Of a stretch of 64,000 nt of DNA, positions 11,531 to 21,900 are shown piece by piece (position 1 is the first letter of the stretch; each line of letters begins with the position of its first letter). Location: assembly GCA_012845835.1 (NCBI GenBank), contig JABAKD010000024.1, positions 843,862-907,861 of the forward strand. The letters are read 5' to 3'. Under the pieces are notes generated by a model. It saw only the letters and a program-made list of their open reading frames with translations, searched no databases and had not been told where the DNA came from. Position numbers and translations under genes: made by a program. This DNA is from Undaria pinnatifida. Lineage: Eukaryota > Sar > Phaeophyceae > Laminariales > Alariaceae.

Positions 11531-12160
11531 ACAAAGAAGGAGGGAGTCTACTGTCAACGCGCATGCAGCGGACCATTCCGCACAACGTCCGCCCGACGCG
11601 TTCGGATACACCGAACTGTTATGGCGTGTTGATGGCAGCGAATTCCTGAGTTATGCCTGTTCCTAGCCAGTAATCCTTGAACTCGTCGCCCTTCAGTTCG
11701 CCTCCCTTGTCGGCACGCCATCTGATGATACGTTTGCCGAGAGGTATCACGGTTGAAGTGACGAACAAGAAGCGAGGCAAGACCTTGATCTTTGCTGCAG
11801 AGAAGGTAGACTACGGTCCACTTGGTGAACTGGTCGGTAATCTTGCTGACAAAACGTTGTATTCACCATGAGCCGTCGGTTTGAAGGGGCCCATGAGATC
11901 TCCGTACACGAGCTGAAAGGACGCATTGATGGCGGCGTGGTTGGCTTTCTTGGGGTGAGCCAGCTGATGGCTTTTCTCCACCGCACAGCCGTCACAGTCC
12001 GCAACATAACCGTGAAATGCGACCCCACTGCCGCTCTTCCTGATCATGAGCTCCAGGCTGCGGTTATTAATGGGTCCCAGCCGCCGGTGCAACACTCGGG
12101 CATTGGTCACCATATTCATCGTCAGCTCCTTTCCTGCGGTATCCATCGGCACTGAGGTCT
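11531..12160 (-). pseudogene. Copia pre-integrase and integrase remnant
   Basis: Read on the minus strand, one frame (12152-11811) carries the GAG-pre-integrase signature (LHRRLGPINNRSLELM), a zinc-like CDGCAVEKSHQLAHP and the start of the integrase core (YGDLMGPFKPTAHGEY). After a frame change at about 11850 the core continues as FTKWTVVYLL, then RADKGGEL, and further on VSERVGRTL, with an internal stop between. The DDE region can therefore be traced but is not intact. Confidence 0.75.
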
Positions 12161-12379
12161 AGCTTGAAGGAGTAGAGATCGTCGTTCTCTCCGTGAATTG
12201 GCAGAGTAATGTCCCCCGCCTAGAGCCTGGGTTTGTTGACATCGAAAATCGAAACGTTGCCCTTTCTCGCTGATGTTTTCACAGAGAAAATATTGCACCC
12301 AATAACGGGCACAATTAGGATTGCGATCCACGCGAGGTGCTGTTCTCCGTATTCGTCCGTGATGAGGCCTTGTAAGACA

Positions 12380-12540
12380 CCCTCCGCTGTGCCGTCTAGC
12401 GAGCTCCACCAGCCCATAGAATCGTGCGAGGCATACTGAGGGAGGTGTAGTCCTGTAAACGATGTTTGAGATCGGGGATGGTGGTATCGTCGAAGTAGTG
12501 GCCTGAGGCTCCGCTGTCGACTAGAACAGCAACAACATTA
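12380..12540 (-). pseudogene. Copia aspartic protease remnant
   Basis: The minus strand reads VLVDSGASGHYFDD (around 12530-12480), the copia protease active-site motif (D-S-G-A), followed by about 25 conserved-looking residues and then a stop. The frame differs from the preceding gag part, so a shift lies between them. Confidence 0.75.
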
Positions 12541-13187
12541 CCGCTCTCGTGCGGCTTTGCACTTGATCTCGGCCGGTTCTGGCTCCACCGGGGTTATATC
12601 GTAGAACGATCCACCCTCACCGTCCGTTCCCCCGTTCATGTAGGAAAGTTCGACTTTTCCTGAACTCCAAAAGAGATAGCAAGCTTGGCGCGTTCCTAAA
12701 AATGGCCAAGGACGCGATGCTGACAGTGAGCTGAATGACCACGTTTCCTCATTGTGGCTTTGCTCCGCCGTATTGCCGCGGTGGGATGTACCTCCGTCAC
12801 TCTTGTAGGAGATCAAGGAGCATTCCGGCTGATCGTCCCCTTCTGGAAGATTGAAAGCGCTGCAGATTCCCTTTATCCGCAAAGACCCGGTTGCAGCAAT
12901 GTGAGCGTTGCCGTCAGCCTGTTTGCGCCTCCTGGTGCAGCAGTCGGCGTCGCTATGGGAGGTTGTTTTGTGGTATGAGCACCACACGGGACCTCGCCCG
13001 CCTCCACGGTTTCGTTGGTGCTGTCTGCGTGGGTGATTTCGTTGTCCTTCATGCTGCTGCGGCTGCTGTCCATCATTCTCCTGCTGTTGCTGCTGCTTGA
13101 CACGAAGGCGCATTTGATTTTGAAGTGACCGACACGACCACAAATGTGGCACTTAATGTAATTGCGATCGCGGGTCATTGCCTGCAT
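12541..13187 (-). pseudogene. Copia gag C-terminus with zinc knuckle
   Basis: One minus frame (from 13187) reads CHICGRVGHFKIKC, a CCHC knuckle with C-x2-C-x4-H-x4-C spacing. The neighbouring frame (13152-12538) continues with a Gln-rich run and CSYHKTTSHSDADC, a second metal-binding-like motif. The knuckle and the second motif lie in different frames, so a frameshift separates them. Confidence 0.7.
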
Positions 13188-14044
13188 GGCGGCACCACGT
13201 CCGGCGTTCCCCTGGATGAATCAGAACGTGAACGGGCCATGTTATCTGCGTAAATGGCCATCATACGCCGGATATCGGCAAGTCCGAAGTCCCCTCTCTG
13301 TAGGTGGACTTGGCGTATGGCCTTATATCTGGGCGGTAGAGCTTGCAGTAAAATATCCTCATATTGACGATCTGTGGGACCCTTTGGAGGGACGCATGCG
13401 CTAAGGCGATCTCGACAGCTATTCATGATGTCAAGATACTCGTCCGGGTCCTGGTCTGAAGGAATTCGAGTGTTGTTGTTCATTTTTGAGTGCTCCGCGC
13501 GAATCGCTTCGCGCGAACTTCCTTTGAACTTCTCACGCAGCGCTGCCCACGCCTGTTGTCCATGTGCTGCTCTATCTTCGAGTGTGGTGCTCTCGAATCT
13601 CCGTACGACGAAGAAGGCTGAGCCGCCCGTCGAAAATAACCGTATGCTGAATAGATCGTGGTTGGCGGTATTCCACGCCCCACGGGCAGTGGCCTGACTG
13701 TCGTCGTTCTCCGACGGTCGCTCTTGCCCCTGCAGGATGTTAAGTATGGCTCTGTTGTAGATGCTGAGACTGGCACGAAACTTGGAACTCCATCCGAGGA
13801 AGTGGGCCGCCTTTTTGCCGTCGAATTTTGATTTTTCTGTCAAGACAACGTGAAGGTTGTTCGTTGTTCCGTCCACGATAGTGGGTCCTCCCGCCCAGCA
13901 GCGAACGTGAAGGGTTCGTAAATACCTTGCTGCAAAAAAAGCAAACGCGAAGTACATTGCCCCGATAGCGACATCGCCGCGGAGACACGATGCTGTCCTT
14001 CCTAACAGCAGTACGTACACGACCGAGACGGACTCGGTCACCAA
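13175..14044 (-). CDS. Copia gag (UBN2-like), upstream part
   Basis: A 289-codon minus-strand frame. The gag-like part starts near residue 60 (VLTEKSKFDGKKAAHFLGWS). It includes a W-x-T/A-A-N stretch, then ALREKFKG and DEYLDIMN-type text, and ends shortly before the zinc knuckle, which is in another frame. This is the usual layout of a copia gag domain. The first 50-60 residues look non-gag, so the true start may be internal. Confidence 0.65.
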   Translation of the reverse strand: MVTESVSVVYVLLLGRTASCLRGDVAIGAMYFAFAFFAARYLRTLHVRCWAGGPTIVDGTTNNLHVVLTEKSKFDGKKAAHFLGWSSKFRASLSIYNRAILNILQGQERPSENDDSQATARGAWNTANHDLFSIRLFSTGGSAFFVVRRFESTTLEDRAAHGQQAWAALREKFKGSSREAIRAEHSKMNNNTRIPSDQDPDEYLDIMNSCRDRLSACVPPKGPTDRQYEDILLQALPPRYKAIRQVHLQRGDFGLADIRRMMAIYADNMARSRSDSSRGTPDVVPPCRQ

Positions 14045-14261
14045 TGCAAATTATCTTGAATCCAGATGCTCAATCTATTGATAATCCAAGCCGCTGTCGA
14101 ATATCTTGACTCAACTCACTCTTTCCAATTTCCAAGGTTAACAGTCACGTGTTTGTTGACAGTCCAGTTGCTGCTGCTCCAGGTTGCAGATTCTCTCAAA
14201 GACGTCTCCTCGAAGACTCCTGCTGTGCGATGCCGCGCTGTTGACGATGGCTCTATAACCT

Positions 14262-14797
14262 ATTCCCGTATGTGACGATACGACCTAGCGCGGTCGCAGA
14301 GGCTGGCAGCAATTAGACTAACGGAAGGAGCGCGCAAGACGCACGAGGCAGAAAAGTATCGATGTTTTAACGGACACTTTCGGCCAAGGAGAGAAACATT
14401 TGAGAACAATGGACTGCTTTGTCCAGAGTTCAGGGGACACCGAAAGCTGACGTGGAAACATAGAAGGATGAGGGAAGAGAGAGGAGTGAATGGGGTGGGA
14501 CCACCCGCATCATCCGTCTCAGCGTCCAGAGTACTACTCCTTCCAGAAGCCTCTGATCTCGAGCACTCGACTACCTCGTACGATAATATATTTTCGAATT
14601 ATTACAGCAGCAGTCGAACAGGTGGTAACCCCGCCGCTTTTCTAGAACAGTTCCAAGAAAGTTCCAGTTCAGATGGAACGCTCATATGTTATACTTTCTA
14701 GTTCTGCGATGATTACGAGTACAGCAATGGACCAATCCAATCAATGCTACTAAACATTGCCTCGATAGGTGGTGGTCTAAAACCCCTATCCTCAACA
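14262..14797 (-). repeat. 5' LTR of the copia element
   Basis: Matches the 3' LTR at 10455-11002. On the minus strand it starts TGTTGAGGATAGG at 14797. A primer-binding-like sequence follows at its end. Confidence 0.75.
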
Positions 14798-16209
14798 CAC
14801 TCCACGTACACGTATGTATGTACGTATGCATGGCGGAGAAAGGGGTGGGGAAAAGGGACAAAGGGGGAGGGACAGTCCCGCTACACGCGCACGACCCTCT
14901 TGGCTCACGCATACCACCTCGCGCCCGCCTTGCGCGTTCGTACACCGCATTCTGTTTAAATCCTCGCTGCTGATGGCGCCACCATCGACCCTAACGATGC
15001 ACACACATCACTCTCTATTCCGCCGTGCGTATTTTAAACCGCATTATTATGTTGAGATCCACGCAGGGAGAGGACGCCACCACTTAAACTTGGTAGTTAA
15101 GAACTTGAGGCTCTCACTTGAAATGCCCAGAAAATGACCTATAATACACTACCCATACACTAAAACCTGTAAAGGATGCCCCATTGAAAAATAAGAACAA
15201 GAACCGAGCCTCGGGCAAAAAAATATGTCCTTAAGCGATGGCGCCATCTGTAGTCGTGCACTGCTGGTTATGTACGAAACGCTTTTTTCGACTGTTGCTG
15301 TTGAACTGTGGACCTTGAAATAATCGGGAGCATATCACATGTAGTCTTGTACATGGCCTTCTACATGTATCCGGTAGTCTTTTAGTCATGCCGTCTACAT
15401 GACGTGGCGTCCGTGGTTGAGATTCGGTCGGAGTTTGAAAGGGTGCGAAGCGCGAAGAGCCTCGGGCAAAGTCGGTCCGCATGGTATATTTTCCGACAGA
15501 AAGCGGTATGGGTTACGTCAGAACGCGGTGACGGCCGAGCTGAGAAGCCGCGGTACGATGTACCGCAAGGAGGAGTTGGTTGTCAAAAACCAGTACGAGG
15601 CTGAGTTGACCAGTCAGCGGCGCGGATAGGGGTCAAAACTCTAGATTATTCTGCTGTACCGCACGGTGGCGCGGAATGGTTGCGGTATATCGCTTTCTGT
15701 CGTTTGCCCTTTTATTTTTTGCTGTTTTTTTTTCGTGTTTTATACCAAGGGCATGGGATTGTGCGATATTATGATCTTGTTTTTTCCCTCGATGTCACCC
15801 TAATGGATGGGGTAAATGGAGCTCCTCAAGCCAACGACCTTGCAGGGTGGAAAAAAACAATCGTCGGTACACGCCTCCACCGTGCCATTAGTACTAATAG
15901 TAGCATGTGTGACTAGCCTTTATTGTCCGATAGTTTTCTTTGTATACCTAGGCCGTGAGAGGGATATAGTTAATTTACCAGGTTTTGGGAGAGGTATGTA
16001 TTGTATAGAACTCCTCATCATATTAAGAGCCTCAGAAAACAAAATGGTGCGCGTTTGCGGTAGCAGGTGATCCAACGCAATGATATTGGGTTGGTTCGTC
16101 CTAAATTGAGGAATCCCGTGTTCCGTGTTTCGATAGTAAGTGTTCGGGCGCGACCAAGGCTACGGTCGGTAGGGGGGATGTTAGTGCATGTTGATAGTTC
16201 ATACCCTCC
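14798..16209. other. No supported gene; dispersed repeat fragments
   Basis: Two plus-strand frames at 15399-15629 have no recognisable domain. Phrases near 15815-15885 and 15995-16070 (CTCCTCAAGCCAA, then AACAAAATGG) resemble stretches at 39960-40040 and 62935-63000 and are probably pieces of one dispersed repeat. Confidence 0.35.
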
Positions 16210-16219
16210 TTGTTCACTA

Positions 16220-16862
16220 CCGGGTTTGAGGTATCATATAATATCATATCATATCATATCATATCATATCATATCATATCATATTGTTATAAGGCTTAGT
16301 TTGGGTAAGCTGTTGGTTAACCTGTGCAAGTGGTCACACGGACTAATACCCCACTAATTCCTTAACAAATGGCGTCGTCGGCAGGACCATGGGTTTTTGG
16401 GTCGTGGGTTCGATCCCCACCATCCACAACAATAAACTTTTCAGATTTTCCCATGTCGAACTTGAAAAATACTCTCCCTGGTATCCCCAGGAAATGAAAC
16501 GGCTTGGATATTGACAGAGGTCCGCCGTATATCCGGCCGACCTGCTATCCCGCCGTTTCAGGGGGGGAGAGTGTTATAAGGCTTAGTTTGGGTAAGCTGT
16601 TGGTTAACCTGTGCAAGTGGTCAAATGGACTAATACCCCACTAATTCCTTAACAATATATCATATCATATCATATAATATCATATCATATCATATCATCA
16701 TATCATATCATATCATATCATACCATATAATATCATATCATATTCCTATCATATCATATCATATCATATCATATCATATCATACCATATCATATCACATC
16801 ATATCATATCATATCATATCACACCATATCATACCATATCATATCATATCATACATACAATC
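16220..16862 (+). repeat. ATATC pentamer microsatellite, split by a TRIM insertion
   Basis: Dozens of ATATC units with variants (ATACC, ATCAC) lie on both sides of the 370-bp LTR-like element at 16285-16654. Confidence 0.9.
16285..16654 (+). mobile_element. TRIM: miniature LTR retrotransposon
   Basis: Two 83-bp direct repeats (16285-16367 and 16572-16654) start TGTTATAAGG and end CCTTAACA, the TG...CA form of LTRs. Just inside the left repeat is TGGCGTCGTCGGCAGGACC (16370-16388), which looks like a tRNA-primer binding site. A purine tract (AGGGGGGGAGAG) directly precedes the right repeat. The flanks share ATAT, but this lies in a microsatellite. The interior also has a tRNA-like T-arm (GTGGGTTCGATCCCCAC, about 16403-16419). 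No coding capacity, so it would depend on enzymes made elsewhere. Confidence 0.8.
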
Positions 16863-17167
16863 ATACCCGAACGAGTGATTCTGACAAAACACTCTAGTCC
16901 ATAGGCCATTTGCTGGTGCAGCGTAGGTAACCATTCCGTGGCTGCGGATTTCGTATCGAAAACTCAAGACAGCACGAAAACTTTAGGCAGCAACCAAGGA
17001 ACAAGGGGGTCACTCGCGTGAGAGTGACCCCGAGCCGCCGAAAAAAAGTCCCAAAACCTGATCCCCTTACTTCAGCTTTTGGTAACGCGAACAATAAGGG
17101 ACAACAATAAGGGACAACCTTATCGTCGAGCGCATCCGGCGTCGGACACAAATACGTCCATCATTTT

Positions 17168-17485
17168 AAGTAAAGGTCGCCCCGGTGGCGTATCAGGTTA
17201 TCCTCGAGCCTGGTATAGGTCAGTTTTGTGAGTTCGAGCCCCGCCGAGTGCATAATCGAATAAATTCGTTGGGACTTTTTCTTGTGCACAAATTGACTTT
17301 GCGGAACGCGCGAGAGCGTGAGTTAGCAACAACACTCGATGAAAAATCGACGAGCAGTGGGATTGCTGAACCCTATGCCCGATAAAAATCGAAGGCAAGA
17401 ACCGGGGGGGAGAAGGGACACCACCTGTGACCACGGCTTCTCCAGAAGCTGGAAAGTAGAAGTGTGAGGAAAAAAAAGAAGCATT
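17168..17485 (+). mobile_element. tRNA-derived SINE, full-length copy
   Basis: The head contains an A-box-like TGGCGTATCAGG (from 17186) and a B-box-like GAGTTCGAGCCCC (from 17230) at tRNA-like spacing. A body with CGATGAAAAATCGACGAGCA (17338) follows, then a tail GTGTGAGGAAAAAAAAGAAG. The body and tail recur at 46693-46840 without the head, as expected of a 5'-truncated copy. The source tRNA is not identifiable by eye. Confidence 0.65.
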
Positions 17486-17820
17486 TATCGTATAACACGT
17501 AGCCTATGCCCTTCCTGCTCTAATGTTTGCTGAGCGGAAGTTCGTTGAAGTTGTTGTACTCTGGGTCTCCGATACACCTGCCATCACACCTAACCCCCTC
17601 CTGAGCCCCCCTAAACCGGGCGTCACGAGCCTTCTTTGTCGCCAAACCCTTTGCCATTCGAAAATCCTTCGCCCGTGTGCACCCAGTACCTTTGTATTGG
17701 CACCTCATTTCCCCCGTTCTAACAGGACGGGCGTTAGCGTCCATCCACGCCTTCTACGGGTTCGAAACACTTTTGTGGCAAAATTAAACGAAATATACAG
17801 CTGATGAGGCTCCTCCACTC
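17486..17820. other. No supported gene
   Basis: Short frames on both strands without recognisable motifs. Confidence 0.3.
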
Positions 17821-17823
17821 ATA

Positions 17824-17935
17824 ATCAACTAACGCACTAACACACTAACACACTAACACACTAACACACTAACACATCAACACACTAACACACCAACACA
17901 CACTAACACACCAACACACACTAACACACTACCCA
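17824..17935 (+). repeat. ACACACTA octamer array
   Basis: About 12 units of an 8-bp repeat (ACTAACAC) with small variants. Confidence 0.85.
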
Positions 17936-18239
17936 TTTACCCATTTCCATTGGATTACCATTTGTGTTCTTCGTGTTTCAGCAGTAGGCCATAAGATTGT
18001 TCGTCGGATATCGCACTCTTTTTTTTTCTCCAAAAGTCATTTTTTGGGTAAGATATTGCGCTCTCCCCCAAACGAAACACAGCCCATACTCGCGGTTTCG
18101 CATCACAGCCGAAATTACTAGAGAAAAAGCATCTTCTGGCAGCTCTATCCTTATTATATGACCTAAGAACAAGTTGGTGAATGCTTCGCGAAAGTACCCC
18201 GGCAGCTCTCACAGGTACGTATACACTGGCGCATCTACG

Positions 18240-18505
18240 CGACTCCATCTGTGGTTGGCTGACCGGACTGGCTCACAAGATTTTTCGCCGAGATTGTCTG
18301 ACCAGATAGGCTGACAATTTTGGCTGGAGATAATTGCCGCCAAGATTGTCTGGCCAGATTGGGTGACGAACTTGGCCGACAAGCCTTGCTGAAAAGATTG
18401 CCCGTCAAACTTGACAAGCGAATTTTGGCGCGAGGTTGACAGACGAGTCCGGCAAACAAGGTTGGCAAACAAGTCTGGCTGGCCAGATTGGCAGGGTAAC
18501 ACCTA
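18240..18505 (+). repeat. Degenerate minisatellite
   Basis: Diverged units around AGATTGTCTGGCCAGATTGG and GACAAGTCTGGCTGGCC. Period is irregular, roughly 20-40 bp. Confidence 0.5.
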
Positions 18506-18831
18506 TGGAGGTGCCTGGTCGCATGCGTAAAAGCCAGCCGAGGTCAAGCCACGCGATACTGCGCGGTAAGAACACAGACATGCAAAACGAATGCTGCTTC
18601 GAAATATCACCCGCAGCCTGAAACAAGATTGTTTTCGACGATATCCTCGATCTCACACCTGAGATGTCGACTTAATGTTTATCCAAAAAAAGGCTGCTAG
18701 TACCACGCGCATCTTGCGACATGAGTATCGGTAGCATCCTCGACCTCATGCGGTTTGGGGTGTCTCATTCTTTACACAAGCAAATGTTGCCGTATGATAC
18801 GAGTATGAGCAACAATGCTCCTAGCACTGCC

Positions 18832-18957
18832 CTATGGCGGGGCTACGCCGAGCTCCCCGGCTTCGGCGAGTCTCTGAATCTTGGCATCTTTCAGGCGCAG
18901 CAGCTGCTCTAGCTTGGCGATCTTCAGTCGAAGGAGCTCGTTCGTTTCCCGGAGTTC
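18832..18957 (-). CDS. SPEF1: SPEF1 exon 5 (C-terminal coiled coil)
   Basis: Encodes ELRETNELLR through the final GELGVAPP and a TAG stop. The acceptor AAAG precedes it without a pyrimidine tract; instead a GATGGTG-type repeat lies upstream in the intron. The chosen acceptor gives gap-free alignment to the family coiled coil. Confidence 0.85.
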   Translation of the reverse strand, partial: ELRETNELLRLKIAKLEQLLRLKDAKIQRLAEAGELGVAPP

Positions 18958-21900
18958 CTTTATCGCCGTCGTTGTCGCAGCAATAATCAAAGCCGCCACC
19001 ATCACCGTCACCATCATCGTGATCACCATCGGCAGCGTCATCATTATCATCATCATCGTTATCGCCATCGTCACCATTACCATCATCATGAGCAGCAGCA
19101 TCGTCGTGGTCATCGTCGTCATCAGCATCATCACCATCCACCACCGTCATCATCACCACCGCCATCACCACCATCACCACAGTCATCGCCATCATCGCCA
19201 TCATCACCATCATCACCATTCCCACCACCATAAATCAAAACGCCGTAACAAGATGGGGATGGGGCGGGGGGGGTATACGAAGGTCATACAATCGATATCT
19301 GGCAAACCGCGAAACGCCTCCTTCAGATGTGCATACCATATCATACCGACCTCCAGACAAAAGGCTACTGCCGGGGGGAGTATCCCCATTTTCATCACCG
19401 AGCTTAGGCTACTCGTGGCTCTGGGTCAGACTCTTGAGACGGAAATCAAAACACACTTTTTGGCACAGCGAAATACATTATTTCTTTTGCGGTGCGATGC
19501 GTAGACAGCATGCGACATCACTTAAAGGATTTGGCAGCCAGCAACTCCAGGCTCGAGGTTAAGACGAACATAAGAACATGGCCTCCTCTGCACTGAAAGC
19601 AGTATACGACACACCCTGCCTTATACAAAACAATTCCAACCTGGCCAGAAACAAGATACCCTTAACTGGCGTCGCATACTGTAGCCACATTCGGAAGGAA
19701 AAATAGCCTAATTCTGCATGGAAGCAGGCTAGCCGCCGACACGAGGGTAACCAGTCGCCGAAACAAAATGGCTTTAAGCGCGATCCCCCTGGCGTAGCCT
19801 TGGCCTGCACTAGTACACTATAGTACACTATAGTACACTATAATACAGTATAGTAGTGTAGTACCTTACTATATCAGCCCTAGTACCTGGTTCTCCCCTT
19901 CTTTGTCCGCCAGCGCCTGGGCGCCCTCGGGGGACAAGCCACCCGCTGCTGTCCCACCGTTGGAGTGGTTTGCGTCTTCCCCCCCCGCCCTCGACGCCGC
20001 GGATGCCTCCCAGCCAGCCTTCGAACGCGCTCGATACTGCGCCATTTTTAGCTGCAAGTTATACAACACCTATACATACCGTTATATACAGTGTGTGCGG
20101 GGGAATCGGGATTTGGAGGCTAAAGTCGGGCGTAGCATGATACAATGTGATCATGCAGACGGTCTCGAGAAGATATTTGAAGAGGTGGCACACACCGGAT
20201 TCGAATTACGCTTGCCCTTTTCATGGGAACATAACAAGAGTAGAGATGGTTTTTGGAACGGCAGCGCCCATGTAGCTGGAGTGTTGAAGGGAGAAGTGGT
20301 CCTCACGCATGTTACGGTATCGGTACGGCATCGGTACGGCAGAGAAGTGCGACAACCATTGTTGTTTTTGGCCTTCTGAGGGTGGTGGCTTGACAGACCT
20401 ACTCGACACCTCACCCTAAGAACGATTTCGATAAAATGTGAACGCGAAAGCCGACGCACAAATCCCATCGCCAAGGGTGTAAAAAAAAACTAAGAATGAC
20501 AAAACAAGTCCGAAATTCGGGAGGTCAGGGGTTAAGGATCTCCGTCATTTCATAATGCAAAACGAGTCATTTCAGAAATTCGGACGATTCGGGATTAAGG
20601 ACCTCTGTCATTCACAAAATATTTTAGACAAAACGTGATACCTCTACCGCAGCGCGTCTCCTTTTCCGACCAGACCGTGGCTACGGTGAGGGGGGAGGGT
20701 CCTTTTCTGTGGCCTCTTTCTTGCAGTGGCCCGGGCCACTCGCTCGAGCGGCCCCCCTTTTCCTTTGCCGTCTCGAGCTTCGGTGCTTATTTTTCGTTTG
20801 CCCCATGAAACCGTCACGGTGTGGCTAAGCTACGCCGTGCCAAGCAAACCTCCTACTGAAGGCCCACTACAGCAGTGAAAAACTACCGTAGCCATAGTTG
20901 CACACAGACGTATATGTAGTCTATGGTGTTCCAACATACTTGGTAGCATTGTGCGGCGTTTTAGTCTGGGTTATCCGCACAATGGCGTCCTCGGGATATG
21001 CGCAGTATACAAATCCTTCATACGGGTGACATAGTATCAGTGCGCAGAGCTATTACGGACCAAGAAGCGCCCTTGTAAAAATTTTCCCCGTTCACCCTGG
21101 TAGCGTCCAGGAGAGCCAATGACCTATATCATCAAAGAGGAGTACATCTATGTCAAAACCCGCGGCCGGAGTATCACGCAGCTTGCAAAGATTCTCCAGG
21201 CTTCAGCCTGGAGTCTCACGAACGGAAATTCATTTTTTGACCCCCATCCGTCCAGTCTACAACCAGCACATTAGGTACCGCACTAAAACTAGTATGTGTA
21301 GCACGTTTGAGTGGAGCCTGCAAATCACAGCCTGGGGCACGCCTTGTTCGATTGGCTCTCAAAACCCGTTCTCCGGCGACAGCAGCAGCATTGCGACAGT
21401 TTTTGCATGCCTCGACAGCCTAGCACATGTCGTCGGCCTCAGCCGAGTTTCGGTACCAGAGGTGGAGGGTGTGACACGAAATCTGTACCTCACATCCATC
21501 CGTCTAATTCGTTCGCACAGCCCCACACACTATCAACATGCTCTAACCAAAAGTTTAATAGGTTTTTAATCCAACCACGGCTCCCGACAAGCAACCGTGA
21601 CCACAATTTATGGAGCACTCCCGGGGGAGCCAGTCACGGGCACCGCCTCCTCTCAGTCAGGGGTGCCTCGGGTGTGCGAGTTGGGCGTGTTCAGCTGCGT
21701 CGGCCGAGTTTCGGCCTCAGAGGGGGAGGGGGTGCGACGAAATCTATACTTCACACCCATCCGTCCATCAATCATTTTGAGTTTTTTTACCAACATGCGC
21801 GAACAAATTTTGGCACGGGTAGGCTTTGAATCCAACCACGGCTGCCGACCAACAACCATGACCATAACTTCTAGAGCACTCCCGCTGGAGCCGGTCACGA

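Larger units (their letters stand above)
10455..14797 (-). mobile_element. Ty1/copia LTR retrotransposon lacking reverse transcriptase
   Basis: On the minus strand the order is 5' LTR, primer-binding-site-like AGGTTATAGAGCC (just left of 14270), gag, CCHC zinc knuckle, aspartic protease, pre-integrase and integrase. A purine tract (TGTGGGGGAG as read on the minus strand) then directly precedes the 3' LTR. Only about 500 bp lie between the integrase end and the 3' LTR, so reverse transcriptase and RNase H are missing. Several frameshifts and stops break the polyprotein. Protease before integrase with no RT between them fits the copia order. The two LTRs are clearly related but differ by many substitutions and indels, so the insertion is not recent. 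Confidence 0.85.

Noticed and set aside
17520-17744. Minus frame starting MDANARPVRTGE, like the LINE endonuclease motif
   Set aside because: Only eight residues resemble it; no other endonuclease motif follows.
18881-19504. His/Ile-rich plus frame and Met/Asp-rich minus frames
   Set aside because: Products of the ATC/ACC trinucleotide array; only the short minus-strand piece 18957-18832 is a real exon.
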